The notes under the pieces: generated by a model
The model's input: only the letters and a program-made list of their open reading frames with translations
Database searches by the model: none
What the model was told of the DNA's origin: nothing
Program-made: the position numbers and the translations under genes
From: an uncultured Acidiphilium sp.
Lineage (GTDB): Bacteria > Bacillota > Clostridia > Christensenellales > Borkfalkiaceae
Assembly (NCBI GenBank): GCA_902495325.1
Contig: CABUWK010000053.1
Span: 1-11,684 of the forward strand
DNA: 11,684 nucleotides
Direction: 5' to 3'
Part shown: positions 1-6,890 of the stretch, piece after piece
Position numbering within the stretch: the first letter of the stretch is position 1
Layout of the letters: each line of letters opens with the position of its first letter

Positions 1-1
1 A

Positions 2-109
2 AAAGATATTGCTATATTTTTCGATAAATTAAATAAACGTCCTCGCAAATGTTTGGGTTGGAAAACTCCTTTTGAAGTCTTTTATGGTAAAGTGTTGCAT
101 TTAGTTTGA
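2..109 (+). CDS. IS30-family transposase, C-terminal fragment
   Basis: The reading frame enters from the left edge and ends at TGA (107-109), leaving 35 residues. It contains RPRKCLGWKTPFEVF, the hallmark C-terminal motif of IS30-family DDE transposases, which usually read NxRPRKxLGWxTPxE near the end of the catalytic core. The DDE residues themselves lie outside the window, except perhaps the last conserved stretch. The protein would catalyse cut-and-join of its element through the terminal repeats. Whether the full gene is intact cannot be seen. Confidence 0.88.
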   Translation, partial: KDIAIFFDKLNKRPRKCLGWKTPFEVFYGKVLHLV

Positions 110-117
110 CAATTCAA
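104..117. repeat. Putative IS30 right terminal inverted repeat
   Basis: Read inward on the minus strand the bases are TTGAATTGTCAAAC, like the tips of several Gram-positive IS30 elements. The repeat overlaps the transposase stop codon, a common arrangement in this family. It also supplies the TGA (116-114) that now ends the disrupted ABC gene. The partner repeat is not in the window, so this rests on resemblance. Confidence 0.6.
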
Positions 118-2033
118 GCATAAAAAATTTCCGGGTCAATATAATACAAACCTTCCGCCTGTTTCTTTTCGTCTTCATAATCCGCCATAAATTGAGAATT
201 ATGAAGCAAAGAATCTAAGTGTTCCTTCACATATTCACGTATGAGTTCCCGGGACTTTTCTTTATATAATTGGTCAATTTGATGATCCCCCAGACATAGC
301 AGCTCAAAAGTAACAATAGCCTCATCTGTTCCTAAATCATTTGTCTCATCAAAGCCGGGTGTATAGATAAGTCCCCGGTCTGCGTCGGTTATGTCATCAT
401 ATGAGATAAAATGTTGAATAGGCCAGTATTGCACCGGAGCACCGGCAACGCCATAATCACGCAATATTTCCAACTGGTTTTGTACCGCTGGAACATGTAT
501 GGCTGAAACATTTATATATCTTAAACCGGAACTTAAATGGCGGTTAAAATACCCCTCCGGCAAATAAGCGCAAAATTGTGTGCTGTCTCTTGCCATGTCA
601 CGAAAGTATTCAACCAGATGGCGCATTGCTTTCTCTTTCTCAACAGAATAGTCGTCATATGTATAATTTTTTAAGGGGGAATATTTAGCATCTATTTTTG
701 TATCTACTATTCCGACAACGATCAATGTTCCGCTGTTTCCGTTTAGTGCTTTGCCAAGTAAATCATTATAATTTTTCACATACGGAACATGGTATTCCTC
801 ATAAAGATCCCGATTCGTTACTTCCGCAAGTTTTTCGTACAAATAGAGGGGGATTGCGACCTCTCCGTCCTGCATCGGAAGTCTTCCTGCAACTATCTCA
901 TAGCCGAATTGTTTCATCTCCGACTCATTGATCTCGCAAAAAGTATTAACACCAACGCTGTAATATAATCCCGGCAGGTCTCCATACCAATCGTTATGCA
1001 AATCAATATCGTTATAGTCCCTCACGCCATAGAGGCTATCATAAATCGGCTTAAATCGGATTGTGGGATACCTTGCAACAATATTCTCCATCTCCGTCGG
1101 CGAAAAATATGTATATTCTTTGTTGTTAAGAATCACTTCGTTGTCATAAGTCATTAAAGTTCTGCTTAATACGCGTACATGATCATATTGAGACATCATC
1201 TGTCCCACACCGAACAGCACAAGAGCAATCGCGCATAAAATCATTGAGATCGAAAAGCGGACCGGATTTTTTTTCACCCCCTTCAATCCAAGCTTTATCG
1301 CCTTTCCGATTGTCAGGGATTTCCTTTTTTCAGACATTATGGTAGTTGCCTTTTCCGACTCTTCTTCTGCGTTTCTGCTGTCGTTTATAACTTTTCCGTC
1401 CGATAACTCTATAATCCTGTCTCCGTATTTCTGTGCGAAATCCAGGTCGTGGGAGACCACAACAACAAGTGTTTCCCTTGATAACTCCTTCAGCAACTGA
1501 AACAGATTCGCTCCGGTTTCGCTGTCAAGTGCTCCCGTCGGTTCGTCGGCAAGCAGGATCTTCGGTTTTTTGATCATGGCGCGTGCAACCGCAACTCTTT
1601 GTTTCTGTCCTCCGGATAATGTGGAAATTTTTCGGCTTCCGAACTTCTCAAGTCCGACACGGGCAAGCATCCTTTCTACCGCTTTCGGGTCCTTTCTCCC
1701 ATGCAGATTGAGTGCTAATTCTACATTTTCGGCTACAGTTAAGCTATCAATCAGGTTATATTACTGAAAGACAAACCCGACGTAATCATTCCGATACGCA
1801 TCGTAATCCTTTGCCTTAAACGATTTTACCGATATTCCGTCTACAACCATATCGCCGGAAGTCGGGGAGTCAAGTCCGCCCAAAATATTAAGCAGAGTAC
1901 TTTTTCCGCATCCCGATTTCCCAACGATATATATCATTCCCCTTTCGGGGAGGGACAAGCTCACCCCTTTCAAAGCTTCCGTCTTATCCCTCTTTGTTTG
2001 ATAGATCTTGGTGATTGATTTTAATTCCAGCAT
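114..2033 (-). pseudogene. Fused ABC transporter ATPase-permease (MacB/FtsX-like), broken by a nonsense codon and an IS30 insertion
   Basis: From ATG 2033-2031 the frame runs 90 codons to TAA at 1763-1761, then stays open in the same frame to 114. Reconstructed residues 1-230 are an ABC ATPase: Walker A GKSGCGKST (38-46), signature LSGGQKQR (139-146), Walker B ILLADEP (D163, E164), H-loop SHD (H195). The stop replaces one codon in the Q-loop, which reads VGFVFQ-stop-YNLIDSLTVAENV; E (FQEYN) is usual there, so one base change explains it. One transmembrane helix follows (about 259-281), then about 350 residues of extracytoplasmic domain of the MacB/FtsX permease type. The remaining helices are missing because the frame runs into the IS30 end, which supplies the final TGA. 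An AAGGA ribosome site lies about 9 bases before the ATG. The substrate is unknown; relatives export drugs, peptides or lipoproteins. Confidence 0.88.
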
Positions 2034-2149
2034 GATCGAAAATCCTTTTTATTTATATTCAGATCCTGCACCGGTATTTCCGGCTATAACACTCATTTGT
2101 ATTCAAACCGATTAATCTTACATTTCAGAAAATTATCGCAACTATCATC

Positions 2150-2178
2150 ATTTTATCATACAATAGGATATTTGTCAA
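2150..2178 (-). promoter_or_regulatory. Predicted sigma-A promoter of the broken ABC gene
   Basis: On the minus strand, TTGACA (2178-2173) and TAAAAT (2155-2150) are 17 bases apart, a near-consensus vegetative promoter. It would give a leader of about 110 bases before the ATG at 2033. The promoter looks intact although the gene is not. Confidence 0.7.
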
Positions 2179-2210
2179 TACACTTTTTAAATATTTGTTT
2201 CATGGATTGC

Positions 2211-2239
2211 TTGACTTTATAAAATAACACTGTTATAAT
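2211..2239 (+). promoter_or_regulatory. Predicted sigma-A promoter of the tetR-family gene
   Basis: TTGACT (2211-2216) and a perfect TATAAT (2234-2239) are separated by 17 bases. Transcription should start near 2246 and run through a leader of about 92 bases into the regulator gene. It is divergent from the promoter at 2150-2178, and their -35 boxes are about 32 bases apart. Confidence 0.75.
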
Positions 2240-2244
2240 ATAAA
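2216..2244. promoter_or_regulatory. 29-bp palindrome over the tetR -10 box; candidate autoregulatory operator
   Basis: Around C2230 the sequence is symmetric for 14 bases each way except two positions (2222/2238 and 2223/2237). The core is ATAACACTGTTAT (2224-2236), flanked by TTTATA and TATAAA. It covers the spacer and -10 box of the promoter at 2211-2239, where a dimeric repressor would block transcription. TetR-family proteins usually bind such palindromes and repress themselves, so the product of the gene at 2338 is the natural owner. Its AT-richness means part of the symmetry could be chance. Confidence 0.6.
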
Positions 2245-2245
2245 T

Positions 2246-2305
2246 ATCCGGAGTGGGAAAACCGACGGAGTTGCAGGGGCTTTTCCCCGAAAGGCTCTGG
2301 CGGAT
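2246..2305 (+). promoter_or_regulatory. Structured 5' leader of the tetR-family mRNA
   Basis: The predicted transcript begins with ATCCG (2246-2250), which can pair with CGGAT (2301-2305); GAG (2251-2253) can then pair with CTC across a small bulge. Inside, competing hairpins are possible: GGGAAAA (2255-2261) with TTTTCCC (2281-2287), GGGG (2276-2279) with CCCC (2285-2288), or GCTTTTC with GAAAGGC. I match it to no known riboswitch class. The pairing was done by eye. Confidence 0.35.
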
Positions 2306-2337
2306 CTGTTGCCCGGCACAAAAGGAACGGAAAGAAC

Positions 2338-2988
2338 ATGCGGAAAAAAGACGAACTTGCGATTGATAAAATATTGGAGTGCGCGAAAAGCGAGTTTATC
2401 GAAAAGGGCTTCGAAGGGGCTTCCATGCGGTCGATCGCCGAACGCGCCGGCTACACGACGGGAATGCTGTACGGCAGATTTGCCGACAAGGAAGAATTGT
2501 TCCGCGCTCTCGTGAAAGAGCCTGCCGACACCCTTTACTTTTATTATAAAGGGGTGCAGGACGAATTTGCCGACCTTTCCGCCGACAAGCAGTACAGCGA
2601 TATGCATGTATACGTCGATCATAAGGTAGACGGCATGCTCGATATCGTTTACGGAAACCTCGACGCGTTCAAGCTGATCGTGTGTAAAAGCAAAGGGTGC
2701 GAGTACGAGCGTTTCGTCGATAAACTGATCGGGATCGAAACGGAAAATACCGTCCGGTTCATCAACGACCTGAGCGGTGCGGGATATCATGTGAAAAACG
2801 TGCGTGCCGATTTGTCGCATATGCTGGCGACGGCGCTTTTCAACGGCATGTTCGAAGTGGTGGAACACGATCTTTCCAAAGCGGAAGCGAGAAAGTATAT
2901 CAAACAGTTGCAGTACTTTTTCAACGCCGGTTGGGATAAGATTTTAAATCTGCCGTCCGACTGGAAGATCCCGGATGAGGAAGAGTGA
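2338..2988 (+). CDS. TetR/AcrR-family transcriptional regulator
   Basis: This 216-residue protein is a typical one-component TetR repressor. Residues about 9-56 form the DNA-binding domain, with the helix-turn-helix at about 29-48 (SMRSIAERAGYTTGMLYGRF) followed by the usual DKEELF start of helix 4. The rest is a helical ligand-binding and dimerisation domain of the usual size, with no recognisable ligand signature. The ATG is favoured by AAAGGA about 11 bases upstream and by the normal distance to the helix-turn-helix. It lies 150 bases ahead of the ABC operon on the same strand and has its own promoter with an overlapping palindrome, so it probably represses itself and may control the transporters. 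A coupled substrate-sensing role is inference. Confidence 0.93.
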   Translation: MRKKDELAIDKILECAKSEFIEKGFEGASMRSIAERAGYTTGMLYGRFADKEELFRALVKEPADTLYFYYKGVQDEFADLSADKQYSDMHVYVDHKVDGMLDIVYGNLDAFKLIVCKSKGCEYERFVDKLIGIETENTVRFINDLSGAGYHVKNVRADLSHMLATALFNGMFEVVEHDLSKAEARKYIKQLQYFFNAGWDKILNLPSDWKIPDEEE

Positions 2989-3064
2989 CGAAACGCCGTG
3001 CGGCGCACGTGGCAAAAACTTACATAATATGCGTTTAATCGCCTTATAAGGGTACATTTAACGA

Positions 3065-3093
3065 TTTAATAAACGAATAAAATTTTTTATTAT
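3065..3093 (+). promoter_or_regulatory. Possible promoter of the ABC operon
   Basis: TTTAAT (3065-3070) and TATTAT (3088-3093) are 17 bases apart. The -35 box is weak and the region is AT-rich, so other registers are possible. It is placed just upstream of the palindrome at 3096-3113, which would then cover the transcription start. TTATAAGG occurs at 3044-3051, within a perfect CCTTATAAGG palindrome at 3042-3051, and again at 3090-3097. Confidence 0.4.
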
Positions 3094-3095
3094 AA

Positions 3096-3113
3096 GGTTA
3101 GCTATAACTAACC
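3096..3113. promoter_or_regulatory. 18-bp operator-like palindrome before the ABC operon
   Basis: GGTTAGCTATAACTAACC is symmetric at 8 of 9 base pairs. It lies just after the likely -10 box and 25 bases before the first ABC start codon, where a bound repressor would stop initiation. The left arm with its preceding base, AGGTTAG, matches the half-site of the DtxR/IdeR iron box, but the arms are 6 bases apart rather than 1. The owner could be the TetR protein encoded upstream or the DtxR protein encoded downstream. It differs from the palindrome in the tetR promoter. Confidence 0.6.
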
Positions 3114-3138
3114 GAACGGAGGCGTAACGTTTTATAAA

Positions 3139-4923
3139 ATGGAAAAAGCAAAGCAAAGCTGGACAAAATCGCTTTTCGCATATGCGAAGGGCGAAAAGAA
3201 GAAAATGGCGGTATCCGTCGTGTTGTCCGTCGTGTCGGTAATATCGGGGCTCGTTCCCTTTTACTGCATGTATCGGCTGATCTGTCTTTTCGTGGCGGAT
3301 GCGGCGAGCACGGCGGGCATCGTGCAGTGGTGCCTGATCGCTCTTGCGGCATATCTGCTGAAGATCCTCACGTTTACCTTATCGACGGGCGTTTCCCACA
3401 ACATGGCGTACAACGTGCTTGCGGGGCTCAGGCTTCGGCTGGCGGACAGATTTCTGCATGCGCCGCTCGGTAACGTGCAGAATCATTCGATCGGCGAGAT
3501 CAAGGGCATGATGGTGGATAAAATCGAAAATCTTGAACCGCCGCTCGCGCACATGATCCCGGAAGGGGCAGGGCATATCGTTCTGCCGATCGTGAGCATC
3601 GTCGCGCTTGCCGTTGTCGACTGGCGGCTCGCTCTCGCGTCGCTCGTCATGTTTCCCCTGTCGGTCGTCTGCATGGCGCTGACCTTTAAGATCAGCGGGA
3701 AGAACTTCGACGAATACGACCGCAAAGGATCCTATATGAACAGCGTGGTCGTGGAATACGTGGAAGGGATCGAAGTGATCAAAGCCTTCGGAAGAAGCGG
3801 CGTTTCTTATGAAAAGTATGCGAATGCGATCACGGATTTCCGCACGTTCGTCGTAAAATGGCTTGCTTCCACTTACGCTACGATGAAACTTGCCTTCGCG
3901 CTTTTCCCGTCCACGCTGATCGGCGTTCTGCCCGTGGCGTTGCTGCTTGCGTATCGCGGCGCGATCACGGCTCCGGAAGCCGCGCTGGCGGTGATGCTTT
4001 CGATCTCTATGGTCGGCTCGCTCGCAAAACTCGAGATTTTTTCCGAAAACATGCGCCAGGTGAAATTTACCGTGGAAAATCTGCAGGATTATCTGGAAAT
4101 GCCGGAGCTTCCCGAACCGAAAGAAAGGGCGAACGTAACGCATACCGACGTGAAACTGACCGACGTGACGTATTCCTATACGGGAGAAAAGAAGGACGAA
4201 GTGTTGCACGGCGTGGATCTCACGATGAAAGAGGGCAGCTTTACCGCGCTTGTCGGTCCGTCCGGCGGGGGAAAATCCACGGTGGCGAAACTGATTTCCC
4301 GTTTCTGGGACGTGACGGGCGGCAGCGTTGAGATCGGCGGGGTGAACGTGAAGGATATGCCTCTCGAAGAGCTGTCCGGATACGTGAGTTTCGTCACGCA
4401 GGATAACTTTCTGTTCAACTGTTCTCTGCTTGAAAACATCCGTCTCGGCAACCCTTCCGCAACGGACGAAGAGGTAAAAACGGCGGCGAAAGCGGCTTGT
4501 TGCGAAGAGTTTATTTCGAAACTTCCTCTCGGTTACGACACGCCCGCGGGCGAAGCGGGAAAGCGGCTTTCCGGCGGAGAAAAACAGAGGATCGCGATTG
4601 CCAGGATGATGCTGAAGAACGCGCCGATCGTCATTCTGGACGAGGCGACTGCATTTACGGATCCCGAAAACGAAGATAAGATCCAGAGAAGCATCGCCGC
4701 GCTGACGGCGGGGAAAACCCTTCTCGTGATCGCTCACAGACTTTCCACCATAAAAAATGCCGACAACATCGTGGTGCTGGACGGCGGCAGGATCGTTGCG
4801 CAGGGAACGCAGGAAGAACTGCTCGGTACGTGCCCGCTGTATAAAGAGATGTGGCTTGCGCACATCGGCGCAAAAAACCGTGCGGTTTTCGTAGCGGACA
4901 AGGAGGGAAGCGAAAATGTTTAA
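3139..4923 (+). CDS. Exporter-fold ABC half-transporter, first subunit (YbtP/IrtA-like)
   Basis: This 594-residue protein has an N-terminal membrane domain (helices near 23-50, 61-85, 146-160, 163-184 and a pair at about 250-290) and a C-terminal ATPase. Motifs: Walker A GPSGGGKST (373-381), Q-loop FVTQDN, signature LSGGEKQR (477-484), Walker B IVILDE (E502), D-loop region TAFTDPENE, H-loop H533. All catalytic residues are present. A GGAGG (3118-3122) is 16 bases before the ATG, wider than usual, but no other start codon in this frame is nearer. It overlaps the next gene, whose product is the likely heterodimer partner. The DEATAF-DPENE wording recalls YbtP/YbtQ and IrtA/IrtB, which import metal-siderophores; most other members export drugs, lipids or peptides. 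The direction of transport is not proven by sequence. Confidence 0.93.
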   Translation: MEKAKQSWTKSLFAYAKGEKKKMAVSVVLSVVSVISGLVPFYCMYRLICLFVADAASTAGIVQWCLIALAAYLLKILTFTLSTGVSHNMAYNVLAGLRLRLADRFLHAPLGNVQNHSIGEIKGMMVDKIENLEPPLAHMIPEGAGHIVLPIVSIVALAVVDWRLALASLVMFPLSVVCMALTFKISGKNFDEYDRKGSYMNSVVVEYVEGIEVIKAFGRSGVSYEKYANAITDFRTFVVKWLASTYATMKLAFALFPSTLIGVLPVALLLAYRGAITAPEAALAVMLSISMVGSLAKLEIFSENMRQVKFTVENLQDYLEMPELPEPKERANVTHTDVKLTDVTYSYTGEKKDEVLHGVDLTMKEGSFTALVGPSGGGKSTVAKLISRFWDVTGGSVEIGGVNVKDMPLEELSGYVSFVTQDNFLFNCSLLENIRLGNPSATDEEVKTAAKAACCEEFISKLPLGYDTPAGEAGKRLSGGEKQRIAIARMMLKNAPIVILDEATAFTDPENEDKIQRSIAALTAGKTLLVIAHRLSTIKNADNIVVLDGGRIVAQGTQEELLGTCPLYKEMWLAHIGAKNRAVFVADKEGSENV

Positions 4924-6658
4924 AACGATCAGACGCATTATCGATTGGTGCGGCGAACTGAAAGGAAAACTTTATCTCGGGTTTCTGATGACCTTTTTCT
5001 CCCACGTATTCACGGCTTTGCCGTTGCTGCTTGCGGCATATACGGTCGGGCTGCTGATCGAGCAGGGGGCGGCGTTCGATACGTCGTGGATATGGAAAGT
5101 CGTTCTGCTTCAGATCGCTTTCGTGTTCCTGCGCTTTCTGTTCGATTATATCCGCGCGAGGTTGCAGGAACCGATCGGATATATGCTGACCGCACGCGAT
5201 CGCCTTGCCGTCGGGGAAGCCATGAAAAGAGTGTCTCTCGGATATTTTTCCGAGGTCAGCACGGGAAATATTTTAAGTTCGATCACGACCGGGCTGAACA
5301 CGCTGGAAAACATGGGCATCCGTATGATCAACGATTTCGTCGGCGGGTATCTGAACTTTGCCGTCATTCTGATCGGGCTTGCCGTATACAGTCCGGCAAC
5401 GGCGCTGATCGCGCTTGCCGCGGCTGCGGTCTCGTTTGGCTTTCTGTTGCTTATCTCGCGCTATAGTGCGAAAAACGCCCCTGTCGAAGCAAAGGCGAAC
5501 CGCGATATGACGGGAGCGGTGATCGAATATGCCCGCGGTCTTTCCGTTGTGAAATCATTCGGAAAGAGCGGCGCCGCGATGGATTCCGTCACGAACGCGA
5601 TCGAAGACAGCAAGAAGATCCATTTAAAGATCGAATGGGGATATCTTCCTTCCAACGCCCTTCATCTGCTGGCGTTGAAGTGCGGGGCGGTCGGACTTGC
5701 GTTTGCTTCCGCGGTGATGTGTCTTGCCGGAAAGATGGATTTCTCCGTCATGCTCGTGTTCGTGTTCTTCTCTTTCACCGTGTTTGCAAGCCTGGAGCCG
5801 ATCAGCGACAGCGCGCATACCCTTTCCGTGATCAACGACGCGATGGATCGGCTCGACGCTCTGAAAGGAGATAAATTTATCGACTCGGACGGAAAAGAGA
5901 TCTGCCCGGAACATTACGATATCGAATTTAAAAACGTGAATTTCGGATACGATTCCAGACAGATCCTGAAAGACGTAAGCTTCAGGATCCCGGAAAAAAC
6001 TTCCGCGGCGATCGTCGGTCCGTCCGGTTCGGGAAAAACGACGATCTGCAGTCTGATCGCGCGGTTTTACGATCCGCAGTCGGGAACTGTCACACTCGGC
6101 GGGCACGATCTGAAGGAATTTACCTGCGACAGTCTTCTTTCCCGGATATCCATGGTTTTTCAGAACGTATATCTCTTCCACGATACCGTGCACGCCAATA
6201 TCTGTTTCGGAAAGCCGGACGCCACCGAAGAGGAAATGATCGAAGCGGCGAAAAAAGCGCGTTGTCACGACTTTATCATGAAAATGCCGGACGGATACGA
6301 CACCGTGATCGGGGAAGGCGGCGGGACGCTTTCCGGCGGAGAGAAACAGCGCATTTCGATCGCCCGTGCCATTCTGAAAGACGCGCCGATCGTGATTCTG
6401 GACGAGGCGACCGCGAGCATCGACCCCGAAAACGAGCATCTGATCCAGTCCGCCATCGCAGAGCTCACGAAGGGGAAAACGATCATTACGATCGCACATC
6501 GTCTCGCGACGATCCGCCGGGCAGACATGATCCTTGTGGTGGACGACGGAAGGATCGCCGAGTGCGGCACGCATGAAGAGCTTTTAAGCCGCGGCGGCAT
6601 TTACAAACGGTTTACCGAGATCCGCGAAAAGGCGGAAAGCTGGCATATCGAAGGGTAA
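4916..6658 (+). CDS. Exporter-fold ABC half-transporter, second subunit (YbtQ/IrtB-like)
   Basis: This 580-residue protein has the same plan as its upstream neighbour: membrane helices near 18-47, 59-78, about 139-180 (two) and 240-285, then an ATPase. Motifs: Walker A GPSGSGKTT (368-376), Q-loop VFQNVYLF, signature LSGGEKQR (472-479), Walker B IVILDE (E497), TASIDPENE, H-loop H528. All are intact, so both ATP sites of a heterodimer would be canonical. Its ATG lies 8 bases inside the end of the preceding gene, and AGGAGG (4901-4906) is 9 bases upstream, a classic translational-coupling arrangement that favours equal subunit amounts. The two proteins are clearly related but diverged, as expected of a heterodimer. 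The substrate is unknown; a metal chelate is one candidate because a DtxR-type regulator follows. Confidence 0.93.
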   Translation: MFKTIRRIIDWCGELKGKLYLGFLMTFFSHVFTALPLLLAAYTVGLLIEQGAAFDTSWIWKVVLLQIAFVFLRFLFDYIRARLQEPIGYMLTARDRLAVGEAMKRVSLGYFSEVSTGNILSSITTGLNTLENMGIRMINDFVGGYLNFAVILIGLAVYSPATALIALAAAAVSFGFLLLISRYSAKNAPVEAKANRDMTGAVIEYARGLSVVKSFGKSGAAMDSVTNAIEDSKKIHLKIEWGYLPSNALHLLALKCGAVGLAFASAVMCLAGKMDFSVMLVFVFFSFTVFASLEPISDSAHTLSVINDAMDRLDALKGDKFIDSDGKEICPEHYDIEFKNVNFGYDSRQILKDVSFRIPEKTSAAIVGPSGSGKTTICSLIARFYDPQSGTVTLGGHDLKEFTCDSLLSRISMVFQNVYLFHDTVHANICFGKPDATEEEMIEAAKKARCHDFIMKMPDGYDTVIGEGGGTLSGGEKQRISIARAILKDAPIVILDEATASIDPENEHLIQSAIAELTKGKTIITIAHRLATIRRADMILVVDDGRIAECGTHEELLSRGGIYKRFTEIREKAESWHIEG

Positions 6659-6683
6659 AGCGAACAGGTATTTCTTTCCGTTG

Positions 6684-6723
6684 CCGGGCGGCTCGACCGC
6701 AACACACGGCTTCAGCCGCCCGG
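6684..6723. repeat. GC-rich inverted repeat after the ABC operon
   Basis: CCGGGCGGCT (6684-6693) and AGCCGCCCGG (6714-6723) form a perfect 10-bp stem with a 20-base loop. It begins 25 bases after the second ABC stop codon. No T-run follows, so it is not a standard intrinsic terminator; it could stabilise the 3' end of the mRNA or be one copy of a dispersed repeat. Confidence 0.6.
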
Positions 6724-6786
6724 AACACGGAGAGAAAAAGCAGCAGACATTGCCGGAATAAGTGTGTAAAAAGGATCGATTCGGTG

Positions 6787-6832
6787 AAAAGTTCGCCCTC
6801 GCTCTTTTTGCGGGCAGCGGACGAACTTTTTT
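6787..6832. terminator. Intrinsic terminator after the ABC operon
   Basis: AAAAGTTCG (6787-6795) pairs with CGAACTTTT (6822-6830), with further CCC/GGG pairing possible inside, followed by TT and then GCTTGCTTTTTT. The A-run at the left flank means it could also work on the other strand. It separates the ABC operon from the dtxR-like gene. Confidence 0.75.
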
Positions 6833-6834
6833 GC

Positions 6835-6863
6835 TTGCTTTTTTCGGGAAAAAATGATATACT
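6835..6863 (+). promoter_or_regulatory. Predicted extended -10 promoter of the dtxR-like gene
   Basis: TTGCTT (6835-6840) and TATACT (6858-6863) are 17 bases apart, with a TG at 6855-6856 giving an extended -10. The start would be near 6870, leaving a leader of about 20 bases with GAGGG just before the ATG. It sits directly after the terminator at 6787-6832. I see no AGGTTAG-type box here. Confidence 0.65.
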
Positions 6864-6890
6864 GAATAAAAACGCAAAAACGAGGGAAAT

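Larger units (their letters stand above)
1..117 (+). mobile_element. Right end of an IS30-family insertion sequence (partial)
   Basis: The window opens inside an insertion sequence: a transposase C-terminus (2-109) followed directly by a likely terminal inverted repeat (104-117). The element is AT-rich like many IS30 elements of Firmicutes. Its end lies inside the minus-strand ABC transporter reading frame, so it is the probable cause of that gene's truncation. The left end and the target duplication are outside the window. The exact right boundary, about base 117, is inferred from resemblance to IS30 ends and was not measured. Confidence 0.8.

Noticed and set aside
2246..2337. Known riboswitch in the tetR leader
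   Set aside because: I compared it from memory with glycine, cyclic di-GMP, ZTP, guanidine, THF and NiCo consensus cores and found no match.
2217..2868. Minus-strand open frames over the tetR region
   Set aside because: They cross the tetR gene, whose helix-turn-helix and promoter are clear; the translations look like antisense.
3379..4938. Long minus-strand open frame (519 codons) opposite the first ABC gene
   Set aside because: Its translation is a His/Arg-rich antisense of a gene with complete ABC motifs; it has no domain sense of its own.
5624..6574. Minus-strand open frame of 316 codons opposite the second ABC gene
   Set aside because: Antisense shadow caused by G/C-ending codons in the real gene; no recognisable motifs.
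6684..6723. GC-rich hairpin as the main ABC operon terminator
   Set aside because: No T-run follows; the hairpin at 6787-6832 has one and is the better terminator.
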